DNA of 64,000 nt from HLUCCA09 sp965277275 (GCA_965277275.1 CBDICG010000001.1:1111184-1175183), one strand, 5' to 3'. Shown: positions 10,352 through 19,419, numbered from the stretch's first letter. Made by a program: numbers and translations. The notes: generated by a model from the sequence alone, not told the origin.

Positions 10352-10577
10352 GGGAGCAGGGATCGGTGTGGTTGGCGGATTGGATGCAGATACGCCCATG
10401 CTCGCCGACATGCCAGAGCGCGTCTGTGATGGGCGTCGATGCTGCGCCGACGAACAAAGGAACGCCCTGCTCGATTTGCGCAAGGCGCGCTTTGCCCGTG
10501 GCATGCCACTGAGAGGCCCTCCGATCGCGACCATAGGGCGACCTGCGCAGCCGGTCCGCGAAGCCCCGGGCGACGCC

Positions 10578-11504
10578 CTAGTAGACCTTTGGCACGTAGA
10601 GCTCGTCCGGCAGGACCTTGCGCTCGTAGTCAGGGTTGAAAACGCGATCCGGCAGGACGGGCTTGTCGGAAGGCACATCCTCGTAGGGGATCTTCGACAG
10701 GATGTGCTCCATGCAGTTCAGACGCTCACGCTTCTTGTCGTTGCCTTCCACGATGTACCATGGCGCTTCGGTGATATTGGTGCGCTCGAACATGTCCTCC
10801 TTCGCCTTCGTATACTGCTCCCAGCGGATCCGGCTCTGCAGATCCATCGGTGACAGTTTCCACTGCTTCATCGGGTCGTGGATGCGCACCAGAAAGCGGA
10901 GCTGCTGCTCCTGATCCGTAATCGAGAACCAGTACTTCAGCAGGATCGTATCGTTGCGCACGAGCATCCGCTCGAACTCGACGACATCGCGAAAAAACAT
11001 TTCTACCTGCTGTTCGGTGGCAAAGCCCATGACCCGCTCCACCCCGGCGCGGTTGTACCACGAGCGGTCAAAGAGCACGATCTCACCGCCCGCAGGCAGG
11101 TGGGGCACGTAGCGCTGGAAGTACCATTGCGTCTTTTCCCGCTCGTTCGGGGCCGGCAGCGCGACCACACGCGCGGTGCGGGGATTCAGTCGCTGGATCA
11201 CCCGCTTGATGACCCCGCCCTTGCCCGCACTGTCTCGGCCTTCGAACAGGATACAAACCTTCGCGCCGGATTGCTCCACCCAGTCCTGTACCTTGATCAT
11301 CTCGGCCTGAAGCCGGAGCAGATTGCGAAAGTAGACCCTTCGGTCGAGGCTGTCGGGATGCTGCTCGCGGTAGATCTTGCGGATCTCCATTGAGAGCATG
11401 GGCTCGGAGAACTCCATCTCGAAGGTCTCGTCGAGCGTCTCTTCGAGCTCTGCCTCCAGCCAGTCGCGCTGTTGCGCGCTCAGGTCATGCTCGACATCGT
11501 CCAT
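10578..11504 (-). CDS. ppk2: Polyphosphate kinase 2
   Basis: A 308-residue cytoplasmic kinase that moves phosphate between polyphosphate and nucleotides. The ATG at 11504 is preferred because GGGGAG lies seven bases upstream. Residues 89-97 (GRDSAGKGG) form the Walker A loop, 146-154 (DRSWYNRAG) the Walker B region, and QWKLSPMDLQSR the lid with catalytic Arg. This is the single-domain arrangement of class I PPK2 enzymes, which usually make GTP or ATP from the diphosphate. The class assignment is inferred from length and motifs only. Confidence 0.93.
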   Translation of the reverse strand: MDDVEHDLSAQQRDWLEAELEETLDETFEMEFSEPMLSMEIRKIYREQHPDSLDRRVYFRNLLRLQAEMIKVQDWVEQSGAKVCILFEGRDSAGKGGVIKRVIQRLNPRTARVVALPAPNEREKTQWYFQRYVPHLPAGGEIVLFDRSWYNRAGVERVMGFATEQQVEMFFRDVVEFERMLVRNDTILLKYWFSITDQEQQLRFLVRIHDPMKQWKLSPMDLQSRIRWEQYTKAKEDMFERTNITEAPWYIVEGNDKKRERLNCMEHILSKIPYEDVPSDKPVLPDRVFNPDYERKVLPDELYVPKVY

Positions 11505-11686
11505 CCTGTCTCTCCCCATCCGACTCTTGCGCGGCCGCGCTGCACGGTGCCCCGGGACCGTTTCGGGCGCGGCAGTCTGCGCTGAATAGACCGGCCGGGA
11601 GGGGGCGGCCTTGTCCTGTGTCAAGAGGTCACCCGGCACTCCGCGCGCCTTCGGGACTAGCTTCGCGGACACGTCCGGAGCCCACC

Positions 11687-11773
11687 ATGGCCCTATCTGG
11701 CCTCTCCGCCATTGCCGATCTGCTTGCCGCCCTCGGCGCACTCGTCTCTCTTCTCTTCGTATCGTTTGAGTAG
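11687..11773 (+). CDS. Possible 28-residue membrane micropeptide
   Basis: A short frame of 28 codons from an ATG at 11687 to TAG at 11773. GGAG lies six bases upstream (11677-11680), an ideal ribosome binding site. The peptide is almost wholly hydrophobic (ALSGLSAIADLLAALGALVS), as expected of one transmembrane helix. It is divergent from ppk2 and stands alone. No homologue is known to me, and short hydrophobic frames occur by chance, so confidence is low. Confidence 0.3.
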   Translation: MALSGLSAIADLLAALGALVSLLFVSFE

Positions 11774-12188
11774 CCGCGCACCGGGCGCGATACGCGACAG
11801 GCTCATTGGTGCCAGCTCCTCTGCGAGTACCACGCGTTCAACGGGCCGACGAACGCAGGGCTTTCGCCACTTTCATCATTCGCGCCCGGCGAAACCACCG
11901 CTCCCTCAAGCCCGCCGGGCCACTCGGCCTCGGATACTACGCCGAAGAGGGCATTCATGTGATCGCGAACTCCTACAAACACGCGGCGCCCGTGCCCGGA
12001 ACGCTCAAGGGGCTGGAATGGGCGGTCAACCGGCGCACCCACGGCCACCTCGATTTTCCCCGCGCAGGGTCGTAGTAGGCCAGCAATAAGCGCGCAGTGC
12101 CGTTTATGCCGGGCACCTAAGCGCGTGTGGACGCGATCCTCGCACGCTTTGACACGCGGGCCCCGCCATCGAAAAGGAAACCAGTGAC
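11774..12188. other. 415-base stretch, possibly a decayed gene
   Basis: No confident gene. A plus-strand frame at about 11806-12075 ends in a protein-like stretch (GYYAEEGIHVIANSYKH), and a different plus frame just before it reads WCQLLCEYHAFNGPTNAGL. Two plausible pieces in different frames would fit a frameshifted remnant, but the family was not recognised and there is no clear start. Confidence 0.3.
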
Positions 12189-12554
12189 ATGAAGATCAAC
12201 CACCTCATTGTTGACGAGGCCGGTGAAAGCCATTGGCGGGACGTCGAGATCACGCTTCAGGAGCGCACGTTTGCTCCGCCCGCCAAGGGTATCCTTGTCT
12301 CCGAGCCCGAAGCGGCGAAGGCCGCCGTCTTCCTCAAGCTGCCCGCAGGTTGGGACGAGCCCGCCCATCCGTCGCCGATCCCACAGACCCTGATCTGCAC
12401 CGCGGGCGCCGTGGAGGTGACGGCAAGTGACGGCGAGATCCGTCGTATCGGCAAGGGTGACATCTGGCGGATGGACGACCTGCACGGGAAGGGGCATCAC
12501 ACCCGTGTGGTGAGCGACGACGACTTCGACTGCGTGATCGTGCAGTTCGCATGA
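12189..12554 (+). CDS. Small cupin-domain protein
   Basis: A 121-residue single-domain protein with the beta-barrel pattern of a cupin: VFLKLPAGWDEPAHPSP, TLICTAGAVEVTASDGEIRRIGKGDIW and GKGHHTRVV. Conserved His residues (H in PAHPSP, GHHTR) could bind a metal. There is no enzyme domain attached. It stands between unrelated genes. The fold call is moderate and the function unknown. Confidence 0.7.
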   Translation: MKINHLIVDEAGESHWRDVEITLQERTFAPPAKGILVSEPEAAKAAVFLKLPAGWDEPAHPSPIPQTLICTAGAVEVTASDGEIRRIGKGDIWRMDDLHGKGHHTRVVSDDDFDCVIVQFA

Positions 12555-12570
12555 GCGGCGCAGGCCAGCG

Positions 12571-12915
12571 CTATCGCCCGGACAGTTCGGCGGCCTCGAT
12601 GCGGCGCAGGAACGCGCCATCGGCGTCAAAGAGCAGGATGTCGCCCGCATCCGTCACCACGGCCCACCATCCGGGCCCTGCCGTCACAGCTTGCGGCACC
12701 GCGCCTTCGGGCAGTGCAAGTGCCTCTGGCAGGTTCGGCACCGTCGGCGCGCTGGAAGCGCCCGGCAGACGCGTGTAGAGCAGCGCCACCATGGCCACGA
12801 TGCCAATGATCATCGTGGCCGTCAGCAAGGTGACCAGAACGCGCAGGAATCGCAGGCCACGCAGATCGGCGGGCGCGGGTTCGGGCGCATCAGGGGTCTC
12901 GTGGAGGTCGGACAT
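12571..12915 (-). CDS. Small single-span membrane protein (DUF6476-like)
   Basis: A 114-residue protein from an ATG at 12915 preceded by GGGAG at a good distance. Residues about 1-22 are Pro/Ala/Asp-rich and cytoplasmic. A transmembrane helix follows (VLVTLLTATMIIGIVAMVALLY), and the remaining 70 residues (for example WWAVVTDAGDILLFDADG) look periplasmic and beta-rich. Small proteins of this kind sit next to RluA-type synthases in Rhodobacteraceae, and the DUF6476 label is from memory. Its start codon overlaps that of the divergent pseudouridine synthase. Confidence 0.7.
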   Translation of the reverse strand: MSDLHETPDAPEPAPADLRGLRFLRVLVTLLTATMIIGIVAMVALLYTRLPGASSAPTVPNLPEALALPEGAVPQAVTAGPGWWAVVTDAGDILLFDADGAFLRRIEAAELSGR

Positions 12916-13960
12916 GTCAGGCACGCTCCCGCAAGCTGGCCGGGTGGTACGAGTGGTGATTGGCGCCACCCCGCCGCCGCGCCTCGATAAGGCATTGGCG
13001 CGCGACGTGCCAGAGGAGGCCGCGCTCTCGCGCTCGCGCTTGGCGCGGCTGATCGGTGAAGGCGCTGTGTCGCGCGCCGGAGAGGTCCTGACGGACGCGC
13101 GCGCCCGCGTGTCCGAGGGGGACATTCTGGAGATCGCCGTTCCCGACGCCGCCGAGGCCGAAACCCGGGCAGAAGACATCCCGCTGGATATCGTGTTCGA
13201 GGATGACGACCTGGTGGTGGTGAACAAACCCGTCGGTATGGTCGTGCACCCTGCCCCGGGGACGCCTTCGGGTACCCTCGTCAACGCTCTCCTGGCCCAT
13301 TGCGGGGCGCACTTGTCGGGGGTTGGCGGAGTGCGGCGGCCCGGGATCGTCCACCGGATCGACAAGGATACCTCCGGCTTGATCGTCGCCGCGAAGTCCG
13401 ACGCCGCGCATCATGGCCTTGCCGCCCAGTTCGAGGCGCACACCGTCAAACGCGAATACGCCGCGCTTTGCCATGGCGTACCTTCGCCCGCCGATCCGCG
13501 CCTCGGGGGCTTGCGCGGTGTAAAGTGGGAGGTCGGGGGGACTCTCCGGATCACCACCCAGCTCGACCGGCATCGAACCGATCGTCAGCGTCAGGCCGTG
13601 GTCTGGGACAGGGGGCGCCACGCCGTCACCCGCGCGCGTGTGCGCGAGCCCTTTGGCGCACCGGGGGCGGCCGCGCTTCTCGCCTGCCGTCTTGAAACCG
13701 GGCGCACTCACCAGATCCGGGTGCACCTCTCCTATGCAGGCCACGCCCTGATTGGCGACGACACCTACGGGGGGCGCCGCCGGGCATCTGCCAAAGCCCT
13801 TGGCCCCGCCGCCGCCGCCGCCGTCGATGCCTTTCCCCGGCAAGCCCTGCACGCCGCACTTCTCGGCTTCGAGCATCCCCTCTCCGGCCAGAGGCTGGAC
13901 TTCGAGAGCCCGCTGCCAGCCGACATGGCCGCGCTGTCGGAAAAACTGCGGGCACGGTGA
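12914..13960 (+). CDS. RluA-family 23S rRNA pseudouridine synthase
   Basis: A 348-residue enzyme converting uridine to pseudouridine in rRNA. The ATG at 12914 has GGAGGT five bases upstream. Residues 15-75 form an S4-like RNA-binding domain. The catalytic motif GIVHRIDKDTSGL contains the active-site Asp. VVNKPVGMVVHPAPG and LETGRTHQIRVHL are the other RluA/RluD signatures. RluD-type specificity (helix 69) is likely but not provable from sequence. The gene is read divergently from the small membrane protein, with the two initiation codons overlapping. Confidence 0.92.
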   Translation: MSGTLPQAGRVVRVVIGATPPPRLDKALARDVPEEAALSRSRLARLIGEGAVSRAGEVLTDARARVSEGDILEIAVPDAAEAETRAEDIPLDIVFEDDDLVVVNKPVGMVVHPAPGTPSGTLVNALLAHCGAHLSGVGGVRRPGIVHRIDKDTSGLIVAAKSDAAHHGLAAQFEAHTVKREYAALCHGVPSPADPRLGGLRGVKWEVGGTLRITTQLDRHRTDRQRQAVVWDRGRHAVTRARVREPFGAPGAAALLACRLETGRTHQIRVHLSYAGHALIGDDTYGGRRRASAKALGPAAAAAVDAFPRQALHAALLGFEHPLSGQRLDFESPLPADMAALSEKLRAR

Positions 13961-14103
13961 GCTGCAGGAGCCTTCGACACGTTGATGGCAACCCGGCGCC
14001 AGCCAGAAACTGTAACAATCGGCAAAGCGCCGTGAAGTCAGGTTTCACTGTCTATCGTGCAGCAATGCACGCATCTATGTTCATCCTCGACAACACTTGG
14101 GGG

Positions 14104-14132
14104 ATTGAACCGGCTTCCACCGGATCCCATAT
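14104..14132 (+). promoter_or_regulatory. Candidate heat-shock (sigma-32-type) promoter of rpoH
   Basis: ATTGAA at 14104-14109 and CCATAT at 14127-14132 are separated by 17 bases. This resembles the alphaproteobacterial sigma-32 consensus CTTGAA-N17-CCATNT. It lies about 75 bases upstream of the rpoH start, so it suggests autoregulation. TTGAAC can also be read as a sigma-70 -35 box, so the two classes may overlap here. Confidence 0.4.
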
Positions 14133-14206
14133 GTTAATACAATGAACATCAAGGGCGGCCATAAAGGCTTTGCACAGCCGCCCCAACAGGTCGAGAGGGT
14201 CCGCCC

Positions 14207-15106
14207 ATGAGCTCTTATGCCAATCTGCCCGCACCGTCGCCGGAACAGGGCCTGAACCGCTACATGCAGGAAATCCGCAAGTTTCCGATGCTGGAGCCCG
14301 AGCAGGAATACATGCTCGCCAAGCGCTGGGCCGACCATCAGGATACGGAGGCCGCCCACAAGATGGTGACGAGCCACCTGCGTCTCGCCGCCAAGATCGC
14401 GATGGGATACCGTGGCTACGGCCTGCCGCAGGCCGAGGTCATTTCGGAGGCCAATGTGGGCCTCATGCAAGCCGTGAAGCGTTTCGACCCCGAGAAAGGC
14501 TTTCGCCTGGCGACCTACGCCATGTGGTGGATCCGTGCCGCGATCCAGGAGTACATCCTGCGCTCGTGGAGCCTCGTGAAGCTGGGCACGACCTCGGCCC
14601 AGAAGAAGCTCTTCTTCAACCTGCGCAAGGCCAAGAGCCGCATCGGTGCGCTCGAGGATGGAGACCTGCGCCCCGAGAACGTCGCGCGCATCGCCAAGGA
14701 TCTGGGCGTGACCGAAGCCGAGGTGATCTCGATGAATCGTCGCCTCTCGGGCGGTGACGCGTCTCTTAACGCGACCATCGGCTCCGACGACGACGGCTCC
14801 GCCCAGTGGCAGGACTGGCTTGAGGATGAGGATGCCAATCAGGCCGAAGCCTATGCCGAAGCCGACGAGATGAACCTGCGGCGCGAGCTTCTGGCGCAGG
14901 CGATGGATGTGCTGAATGACCGGGAGAAGGACATTCTCACCCAGCGCCGACTGACAGAACCGTCTGTCACGCTGGAGGATCTTTCGGGAACGTACGGCGT
15001 GAGCCGCGAGCGCATCCGCCAGATCGAAGTGCGCGCCTTCGACAAGTTGCAGGAGCGCATGCAGGAACTGGCCCGCGAAAAAGGGCTTGGTGCCGAAGCG
15101 GCCTGA
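14207..15106 (+). CDS. rpoH: RNA polymerase heat-shock sigma factor RpoH (sigma-32)
   Basis: A 299-residue sigma-70-family factor that directs RNA polymerase to heat-shock promoters. Region 2 includes YMLAKRWADHQD, RLAAKIAMGYRGYGLP and FRLATYAMWWIRAAIQEYILRSW. The RpoH box QKKLFFNLRKAKSR follows, and region 4.2 holds the helix-turn-helix VTLEDLSGTYGVSRERIRQIE. GAGAGGG lies just upstream of the ATG. Rhodobacteraceae often carry more than one rpoH paralogue. A GC-rich hairpin follows the gene. Confidence 0.97.
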   Translation: MSSYANLPAPSPEQGLNRYMQEIRKFPMLEPEQEYMLAKRWADHQDTEAAHKMVTSHLRLAAKIAMGYRGYGLPQAEVISEANVGLMQAVKRFDPEKGFRLATYAMWWIRAAIQEYILRSWSLVKLGTTSAQKKLFFNLRKAKSRIGALEDGDLRPENVARIAKDLGVTEAEVISMNRRLSGGDASLNATIGSDDDGSAQWQDWLEDEDANQAEAYAEADEMNLRRELLAQAMDVLNDREKDILTQRRLTEPSVTLEDLSGTYGVSRERIRQIEVRAFDKLQERMQELAREKGLGAEAA

Positions 15107-15166
15107 TCGCGCGCACCCGTCGGGCGCAGCGCGACAGGCAAGCCGCCTAACCTCTGCAAAGCGAAA

Positions 15167-15200
15167 CAGGGCCGCGACGGGATCATCCGCCGCGGCCCTG
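15167..15200. terminator. GC-rich hairpin between rpoH and mtlK
   Basis: CAGGGCCGCG at 15167-15176 pairs perfectly with CGCGGCCCTG at 15191-15200 across a 14-base loop. It lies between two convergent genes and could end transcription from both sides. No T-run follows on either strand, so it may work with Rho or as an RNA-stabilising stem. Confidence 0.5.
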
Positions 15201-15284
15201 CGCTATTCGGCTGATCGGTATTGAGGCGACGACGGCCGTTTTTGCCACGCGGTGCTCTGGTCGCGTCACGGAGGGCCCGCGCTG

Positions 15285-16805
15285 TCAGGGCGTTGAGCCG
15301 CTCTGCGCATACGCGCGCAGAGTGGCGCTGACGCCATCCTGCCAGAGCGCTGTCAGCCAGCGCTCGAACGCCGCCGCAAACCGCGCGTCCTGCGCGAGAT
15401 CGCCATAAAGATGCGACTGCTCGAGCCATGCCTGAGGCCGCGAACGCGTCGCTTCTGAGACCGCTTGCAGTGCATCCCAGTTCGGGTCGTTGGCCTCGAT
15501 GACCGAGCCATCCTCCCGCGTGCCAGCGCACATCCGCGCCCAAAGCGCTTCGACAAGGCTCAAGCCTTCGACCGGCCCGCCTGCAGCCAAGGCATCTCGC
15601 ACGATTGGCAAAACGAAACCCGCGTGCTTCGAGGACCCGTCGAAAGCCACCCGGCGCGTCGTATCCCGGATCGCCGGATTGGCGAAACGTGTTTCGATCA
15701 GCTCGACATAATCGAGTGGCTCCATCCCGGGCACCGCATGGACATAGGGCGCGATCTCCTCGCGCTGCACCTTGCGGAAAAGCCCGGCGATCAGCGGGTT
15801 AGCCATGCAATCGGCGATGTTGCTTGCACCCAGTAGCTCACCGGCATTGGCCAGGACATTGTGTCCGGCGTTCAGGATGCGGATCTTCATCGCCTCGTAA
15901 TCGTGCACGCGGTCCGTGAACGTCGCTCCGACCGCGTCCCAATCCGGGCGGCCCGCGCAAAAGGCGTCTTCGATCACCCATTGACGGAAGTTCTCGTGTG
16001 TCACGGGAGCTGTATCCTCAACACCGAGGGCACGCGCCTGAGCGATTTCGGCCGGGCCAGTGGCAGGCACGATGCAATCGACCATGGAGTTGGGGAAAGT
16101 ACACTCGGCGTCAATCCACGCGGCAAGGTCAGGATCGCTCAGCTGCGCGAGGGAGACAACCGTTGCGCGCGTGATATTGCCGTTGCCCTGCAAGTTGTCG
16201 CAACTCTGGATCGTGAAGGGGCCTGTCCCGGCGGCACGCCGCGACGAGAGAGCCGCGACGATCGCCCCGAAAGCGGTGCGCGGTGACGCCGGATTGGCGG
16301 CATCGAACACGATGTCGGGGTGCGATGGATCGAACTCCGCTGTTGCGGGGTCGACGTAGTACCCCCCCTCGGTCACTGTCAGCGATACGATCTTCGTGCC
16401 GGCGTTTGCCATCTGCGCGATCAGCGCGGCGTTGGAGTCTTCCACCGGCAGAAAATCTATCATCGCGCCGCATACCTCGGCGGACGTGCCGTCCGGGCGC
16501 AACTCGACCAGGGTTGTCAGGCAATCCTGTGCGAGAAGCTTTTCGCGCATCGCAGCATCGCCCGGCCGAACGCCCGCGCCTACGATCGCCCAGTCAAGGG
16601 CGCTTCCCTCCTGCATCAGACGATGCAGGTACCACGCCTGGTGCGCGCGATGGAAATTGCCCACCCCGATATGAACGATGCCCGGGGTCAGCGCCGAACG
16701 GTCATAGCGTGGCACCGAGATCTCGGGCGCCAACTGGCCGATTGTTGCATCGGACAGGTCGGTGACAGGCGTGTCCCCGGCGATGGGATTTTTCAATTCA
16801 TCCAT
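15285..16805 (-). CDS. mtlK: Mannitol 2-dehydrogenase
   Basis: A 506-residue member of the polyol-specific long-chain dehydrogenases that oxidises D-mannitol to fructose with NAD. The N-terminal Rossmann part contains IVHIGVGNFHRAHQAWYLH, and the catalytic region has KIRILNAGHNVLANAGELLG with the family Lys and Asn-His pair. It is the last gene of the operon and overlaps smoS by 13 bases. The same open frame continues upstream through smoS DNA, but this is out of frame with smoS and is not a fusion. Gene order matches the Rhodobacter sphaeroides smo operon. Confidence 0.93.
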   Translation of the reverse strand: MDELKNPIAGDTPVTDLSDATIGQLAPEISVPRYDRSALTPGIVHIGVGNFHRAHQAWYLHRLMQEGSALDWAIVGAGVRPGDAAMREKLLAQDCLTTLVELRPDGTSAEVCGAMIDFLPVEDSNAALIAQMANAGTKIVSLTVTEGGYYVDPATAEFDPSHPDIVFDAANPASPRTAFGAIVAALSSRRAAGTGPFTIQSCDNLQGNGNITRATVVSLAQLSDPDLAAWIDAECTFPNSMVDCIVPATGPAEIAQARALGVEDTAPVTHENFRQWVIEDAFCAGRPDWDAVGATFTDRVHDYEAMKIRILNAGHNVLANAGELLGASNIADCMANPLIAGLFRKVQREEIAPYVHAVPGMEPLDYVELIETRFANPAIRDTTRRVAFDGSSKHAGFVLPIVRDALAAGGPVEGLSLVEALWARMCAGTREDGSVIEANDPNWDALQAVSEATRSRPQAWLEQSHLYGDLAQDARFAAAFERWLTALWQDGVSATLRAYAQSGSTP

Positions 16806-17560
16806 TGTCCGCCATCCACGTTGTAAGTTTGGGCGACGACATAGCGCGCCTCGTCCGTTGCAAGAAATACCGCCATCCCCGTGAGATCTTCCGGAACGCC
16901 CATGCGCCCGAAAGGCACCCCGGCGCCCACCTCGCGTTTCTTCTCGCCGGGTGCCTTGCCTTCGTACTTGGCAAAGAAGGCATCGACGCCATCCCAGTGC
17001 TCGCCATCCACAACACCGGGGGATATCGCGTTCACATTGATGCCATGGGCGATCAGGTTGAGCCCTGCGGATTGGGTGAGCGAGATGATCGCCGCCTTGG
17101 TGGCACAGTAAACCGCGACAAGAGACTCGCCCCGCCGCCCGGCCTGGCTGGCCATGTTGATGATCTTGCCCCCTTTGCCACGCTCGATCATGTGGCGCGC
17201 GACCGCCTGCAGGGTAAAGAGCGTGCCGCTGACATTTATGTCGAAGACACGCTGGTAGTCCGCGCGGTCGATCTCGACGATGGGGGCCGCACTGAAGACG
17301 GCGGCGTTGTTGATCAGGATGTCGATCCCGCCAAACTCGGAAACACATGCCTCGACGGCGGCGTCGATACTCTCCTGCCGGGTGACATCGAGCGGGACAG
17401 CGATCGCCCCGATCTGGTCGGCGGTGGTGCGGGCGCGATCCATGTCGATGTCGCCGATGGCGACCCGCGCACCCTCGCGGAGATAGGTCTCCGCGAAGGC
17501 CCGCCCGATCCCGCGGGCGGCACCGGTGATCAGTGCCGTTTTGCCCGCGAGCCGTGTCAT
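16793..17560 (-). CDS. smoS: Sorbitol (L-iditol) dehydrogenase, SDR family
   Basis: A 255-residue short-chain dehydrogenase. It has the TGAARGIG cofactor loop near residue 12, NNAAVF, the catalytic Ser in INMASQAGRR, and the YCATK pair of Tyr and Lys. The C-terminus reads YNVDGGQWMN, as in known sorbitol dehydrogenases of this type. It oxidises D-sorbitol to D-fructose and probably also galactitol. Its start overlaps the stop of the ABC ATPase gene by four bases and its end overlaps mtlK, consistent with translational coupling in one operon. Confidence 0.9.
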   Translation of the reverse strand: MTRLAGKTALITGAARGIGRAFAETYLREGARVAIGDIDMDRARTTADQIGAIAVPLDVTRQESIDAAVEACVSEFGGIDILINNAAVFSAAPIVEIDRADYQRVFDINVSGTLFTLQAVARHMIERGKGGKIINMASQAGRRGESLVAVYCATKAAIISLTQSAGLNLIAHGINVNAISPGVVDGEHWDGVDAFFAKYEGKAPGEKKREVGAGVPFGRMGVPEDLTGMAVFLATDEARYVVAQTYNVDGGQWMN

Positions 17561-18564
17561 GCCAAGCGCAGGCCCTGCGCGTCGAACTTGTGGAACAGGT
17601 CGGCCCGCGGATTGAGGCCGATCCGGTCGCCATGACGCAAGTTGACCTCGCCCGTGGCGCGAACGGTGATCGTTTCCGCGAGCCCTGTTTCGTGGATATG
17701 GAAGAACGTGTCCGATCCAAGGTGCTCTGCCACGCCGACCGTGCCTGACCACGTGCCGCCATCGCCGGGCTCGACATCAATATGCTCGGGGCGGATTCCG
17801 ATCGTGTGGGCGTTGTGCTTTTGCGCCTCGCTCCCCTCGATCAGGTTCATCTTGGGCGACCCGATGAAACCGGCAACAAACTTGTTGCGCGGGGTGTGGT
17901 AGAGCTCGAGCGGCGAGCCGACCTGCTCGATGACGCCAGCTTGCAGCACGACGATCTTGTCCGCCATGGTCATGGCTTCGACCTGGTCATGGGTGACGTA
18001 GATCATCGTGGTATCGAGCCGCTTGTGCAGCTCCGAGATCTCCAGCCGCATGCCAACGCGTAAGGCCGCATCGAGATTCGAGAGCGGTTCGTCGAAGAGG
18101 AAGGCCGCGGGTTCCCGCACAATGGCCCGCCCGATGGCGACACGCTGGCGCTGACCACCGGAGAGCTGGCCCGGCCGGCGTTCCAGATAGTCGGTGAGGT
18201 TGAGCGCCTTGGCCGCAGCTTCGATCCGTCGGTTCTGCTCATCCTGCGGGATACCGGCCATGCGCATCGGGAAGGCGATATTCTTCCGGACCGTCATGTG
18301 CGGGTAGAGCGCGTAGGATTGGAAGACCATCGCCAGACCGCGCTTGGCGGGCGGGATATCGGTAGCGTCGTTGCCATCGATTTTGATGGTCCCCGCGGAG
18401 ATGTCTTCGAGCCCGGCGATCAGCCGCAGGAGCGTGGACTTGCCACACCCCGAGGGGCCGACGAACACGCAGAACTCTCCGTCTTCGATTGTCAGGTCCA
18501 GCGGCGGGATGACATTCACATCCCCGAAGCTTTTCGACACTTGTTCCAGAGCAATACGTCCCAT
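17557..18564 (-). CDS. smoK: Polyol ABC transporter ATP-binding protein
   Basis: A 335-residue MalK/UgpC-type ATPase that powers sorbitol/mannitol import. Visible motifs are Walker A GPSGCGKST near residue 37, the Q-loop in VFQSYALYPHMTV, signature LSGGQRQRVAIGRAI, Walker B AFLFDEPLSNLDA and the H-loop YVTHDQVEAMTMAD. A C-terminal OB-type regulatory domain (TIGIRPEHIDV) follows. AAGGAG precedes the ATG at 18564. It lies between the permease gene and smoS with tight spacing. Confidence 0.94.
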   Translation of the reverse strand: MGRIALEQVSKSFGDVNVIPPLDLTIEDGEFCVFVGPSGCGKSTLLRLIAGLEDISAGTIKIDGNDATDIPPAKRGLAMVFQSYALYPHMTVRKNIAFPMRMAGIPQDEQNRRIEAAAKALNLTDYLERRPGQLSGGQRQRVAIGRAIVREPAAFLFDEPLSNLDAALRVGMRLEISELHKRLDTTMIYVTHDQVEAMTMADKIVVLQAGVIEQVGSPLELYHTPRNKFVAGFIGSPKMNLIEGSEAQKHNAHTIGIRPEHIDVEPGDGGTWSGTVGVAEHLGSDTFFHIHETGLAETITVRATGEVNLRHGDRIGLNPRADLFHKFDAQGLRLA

Positions 18565-18576
18565 GTCTCAGGCTCC

Positions 18577-19407
18577 TTATTTCACCGCGCCAAACGTCAG
18601 GCCGCGGACGAGTTGTTTCTGGCTGAACCAGCCAAGGATGAGGATTGGCGCGATGGCCATTGTCGAGGCCGCACTCAGCTTTGCGAAGAAGAGACCCTCG
18701 GGGCTTGAGTAGCTCGCGATGAAGGCCGTCAGGGGTGCTGCATCGACAGCCGTCAGGTTGAGCGTCCAGAAGGCTTCGTTCCACGCCAGGATGAAGTTCA
18801 AGAGCAGGGTCGAAGCGATCCCGGGAATGGCCATGGGCGTGAGCACGTAGAGGATTTCCTCCTTCAGAGACGCCCCGTCCATCCGCGCGGCTTCCAGGAT
18901 CTCGCCCGGGATTTCGCGGAAGTAGGTGTAGAGCATCCAGACGATGATCGGCAGGTTGATCAGCATCAGGATGATGACCAGAGCCAGGCGATTGTCGAGT
19001 ATTCCGAGCTGGATGCAGATCAGGTAGATCGGGTAGAGCACGCCGACCGCCGGGAGCATCTTTGTCGAGAGCATCCAGAGCAGGATGTCCTTGGTGCGCT
19101 GCGAGGGCACGAAAGCCATCGACCATGCCGCGGGAACCGCGATGATGATCCCCAGGACCGTGGAACCACCGGCGATGATCACCGAGTTCCACAGAAAGCG
19201 CATGTAGTCGGAGCGCTCCTGGACGACCCGGTAGTTTTCGAGCGTCCACTCAAAGCCGAGGAAGATCGGCGGGCTTGCGATCGCTTGCGCCTCGGTCTTG
19301 AAGCTCGTCAGGATCGTCCAGAGGATGGGGAAGAAGATCAGCAAGCCAACTGCCCATGCGGCGGCGGTGTTGATCACTTTGCGTTGTGACGTGACGGTGC
19401 GGGCCAT
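18577..19407 (-). CDS. smoG: Polyol ABC transporter permease, second subunit
   Basis: A 276-residue inner-membrane permease with about six helices. The EAA loop, EAARMDGASLKEEILYVLTPMA, contacts the ATPase. AVGLLIFFPILWTILTSFK is the first helix. It pairs with the upstream permease to form the channel for sorbitol/mannitol. GAGGAGAGA precedes the ATG. The stop is 12 bases before smoK, as expected in one operon. Confidence 0.92.
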   Translation of the reverse strand: MARTVTSQRKVINTAAAWAVGLLIFFPILWTILTSFKTEAQAIASPPIFLGFEWTLENYRVVQERSDYMRFLWNSVIIAGGSTVLGIIIAVPAAWSMAFVPSQRTKDILLWMLSTKMLPAVGVLYPIYLICIQLGILDNRLALVIILMLINLPIIVWMLYTYFREIPGEILEAARMDGASLKEEILYVLTPMAIPGIASTLLLNFILAWNEAFWTLNLTAVDAAPLTAFIASYSSPEGLFFAKLSAASTMAIAPILILGWFSQKQLVRGLTFGAVK

Positions 19408-19419
19408 TGTTCTCTCTCC

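Noticed and set aside
15285..17780. 831-codon frame joining mtlK with upstream DNA as a possible fusion
   Set aside because: The upstream part is smoS DNA read in the wrong frame; the real smoS overlaps mtlK by 13 bases and has its own motifs.
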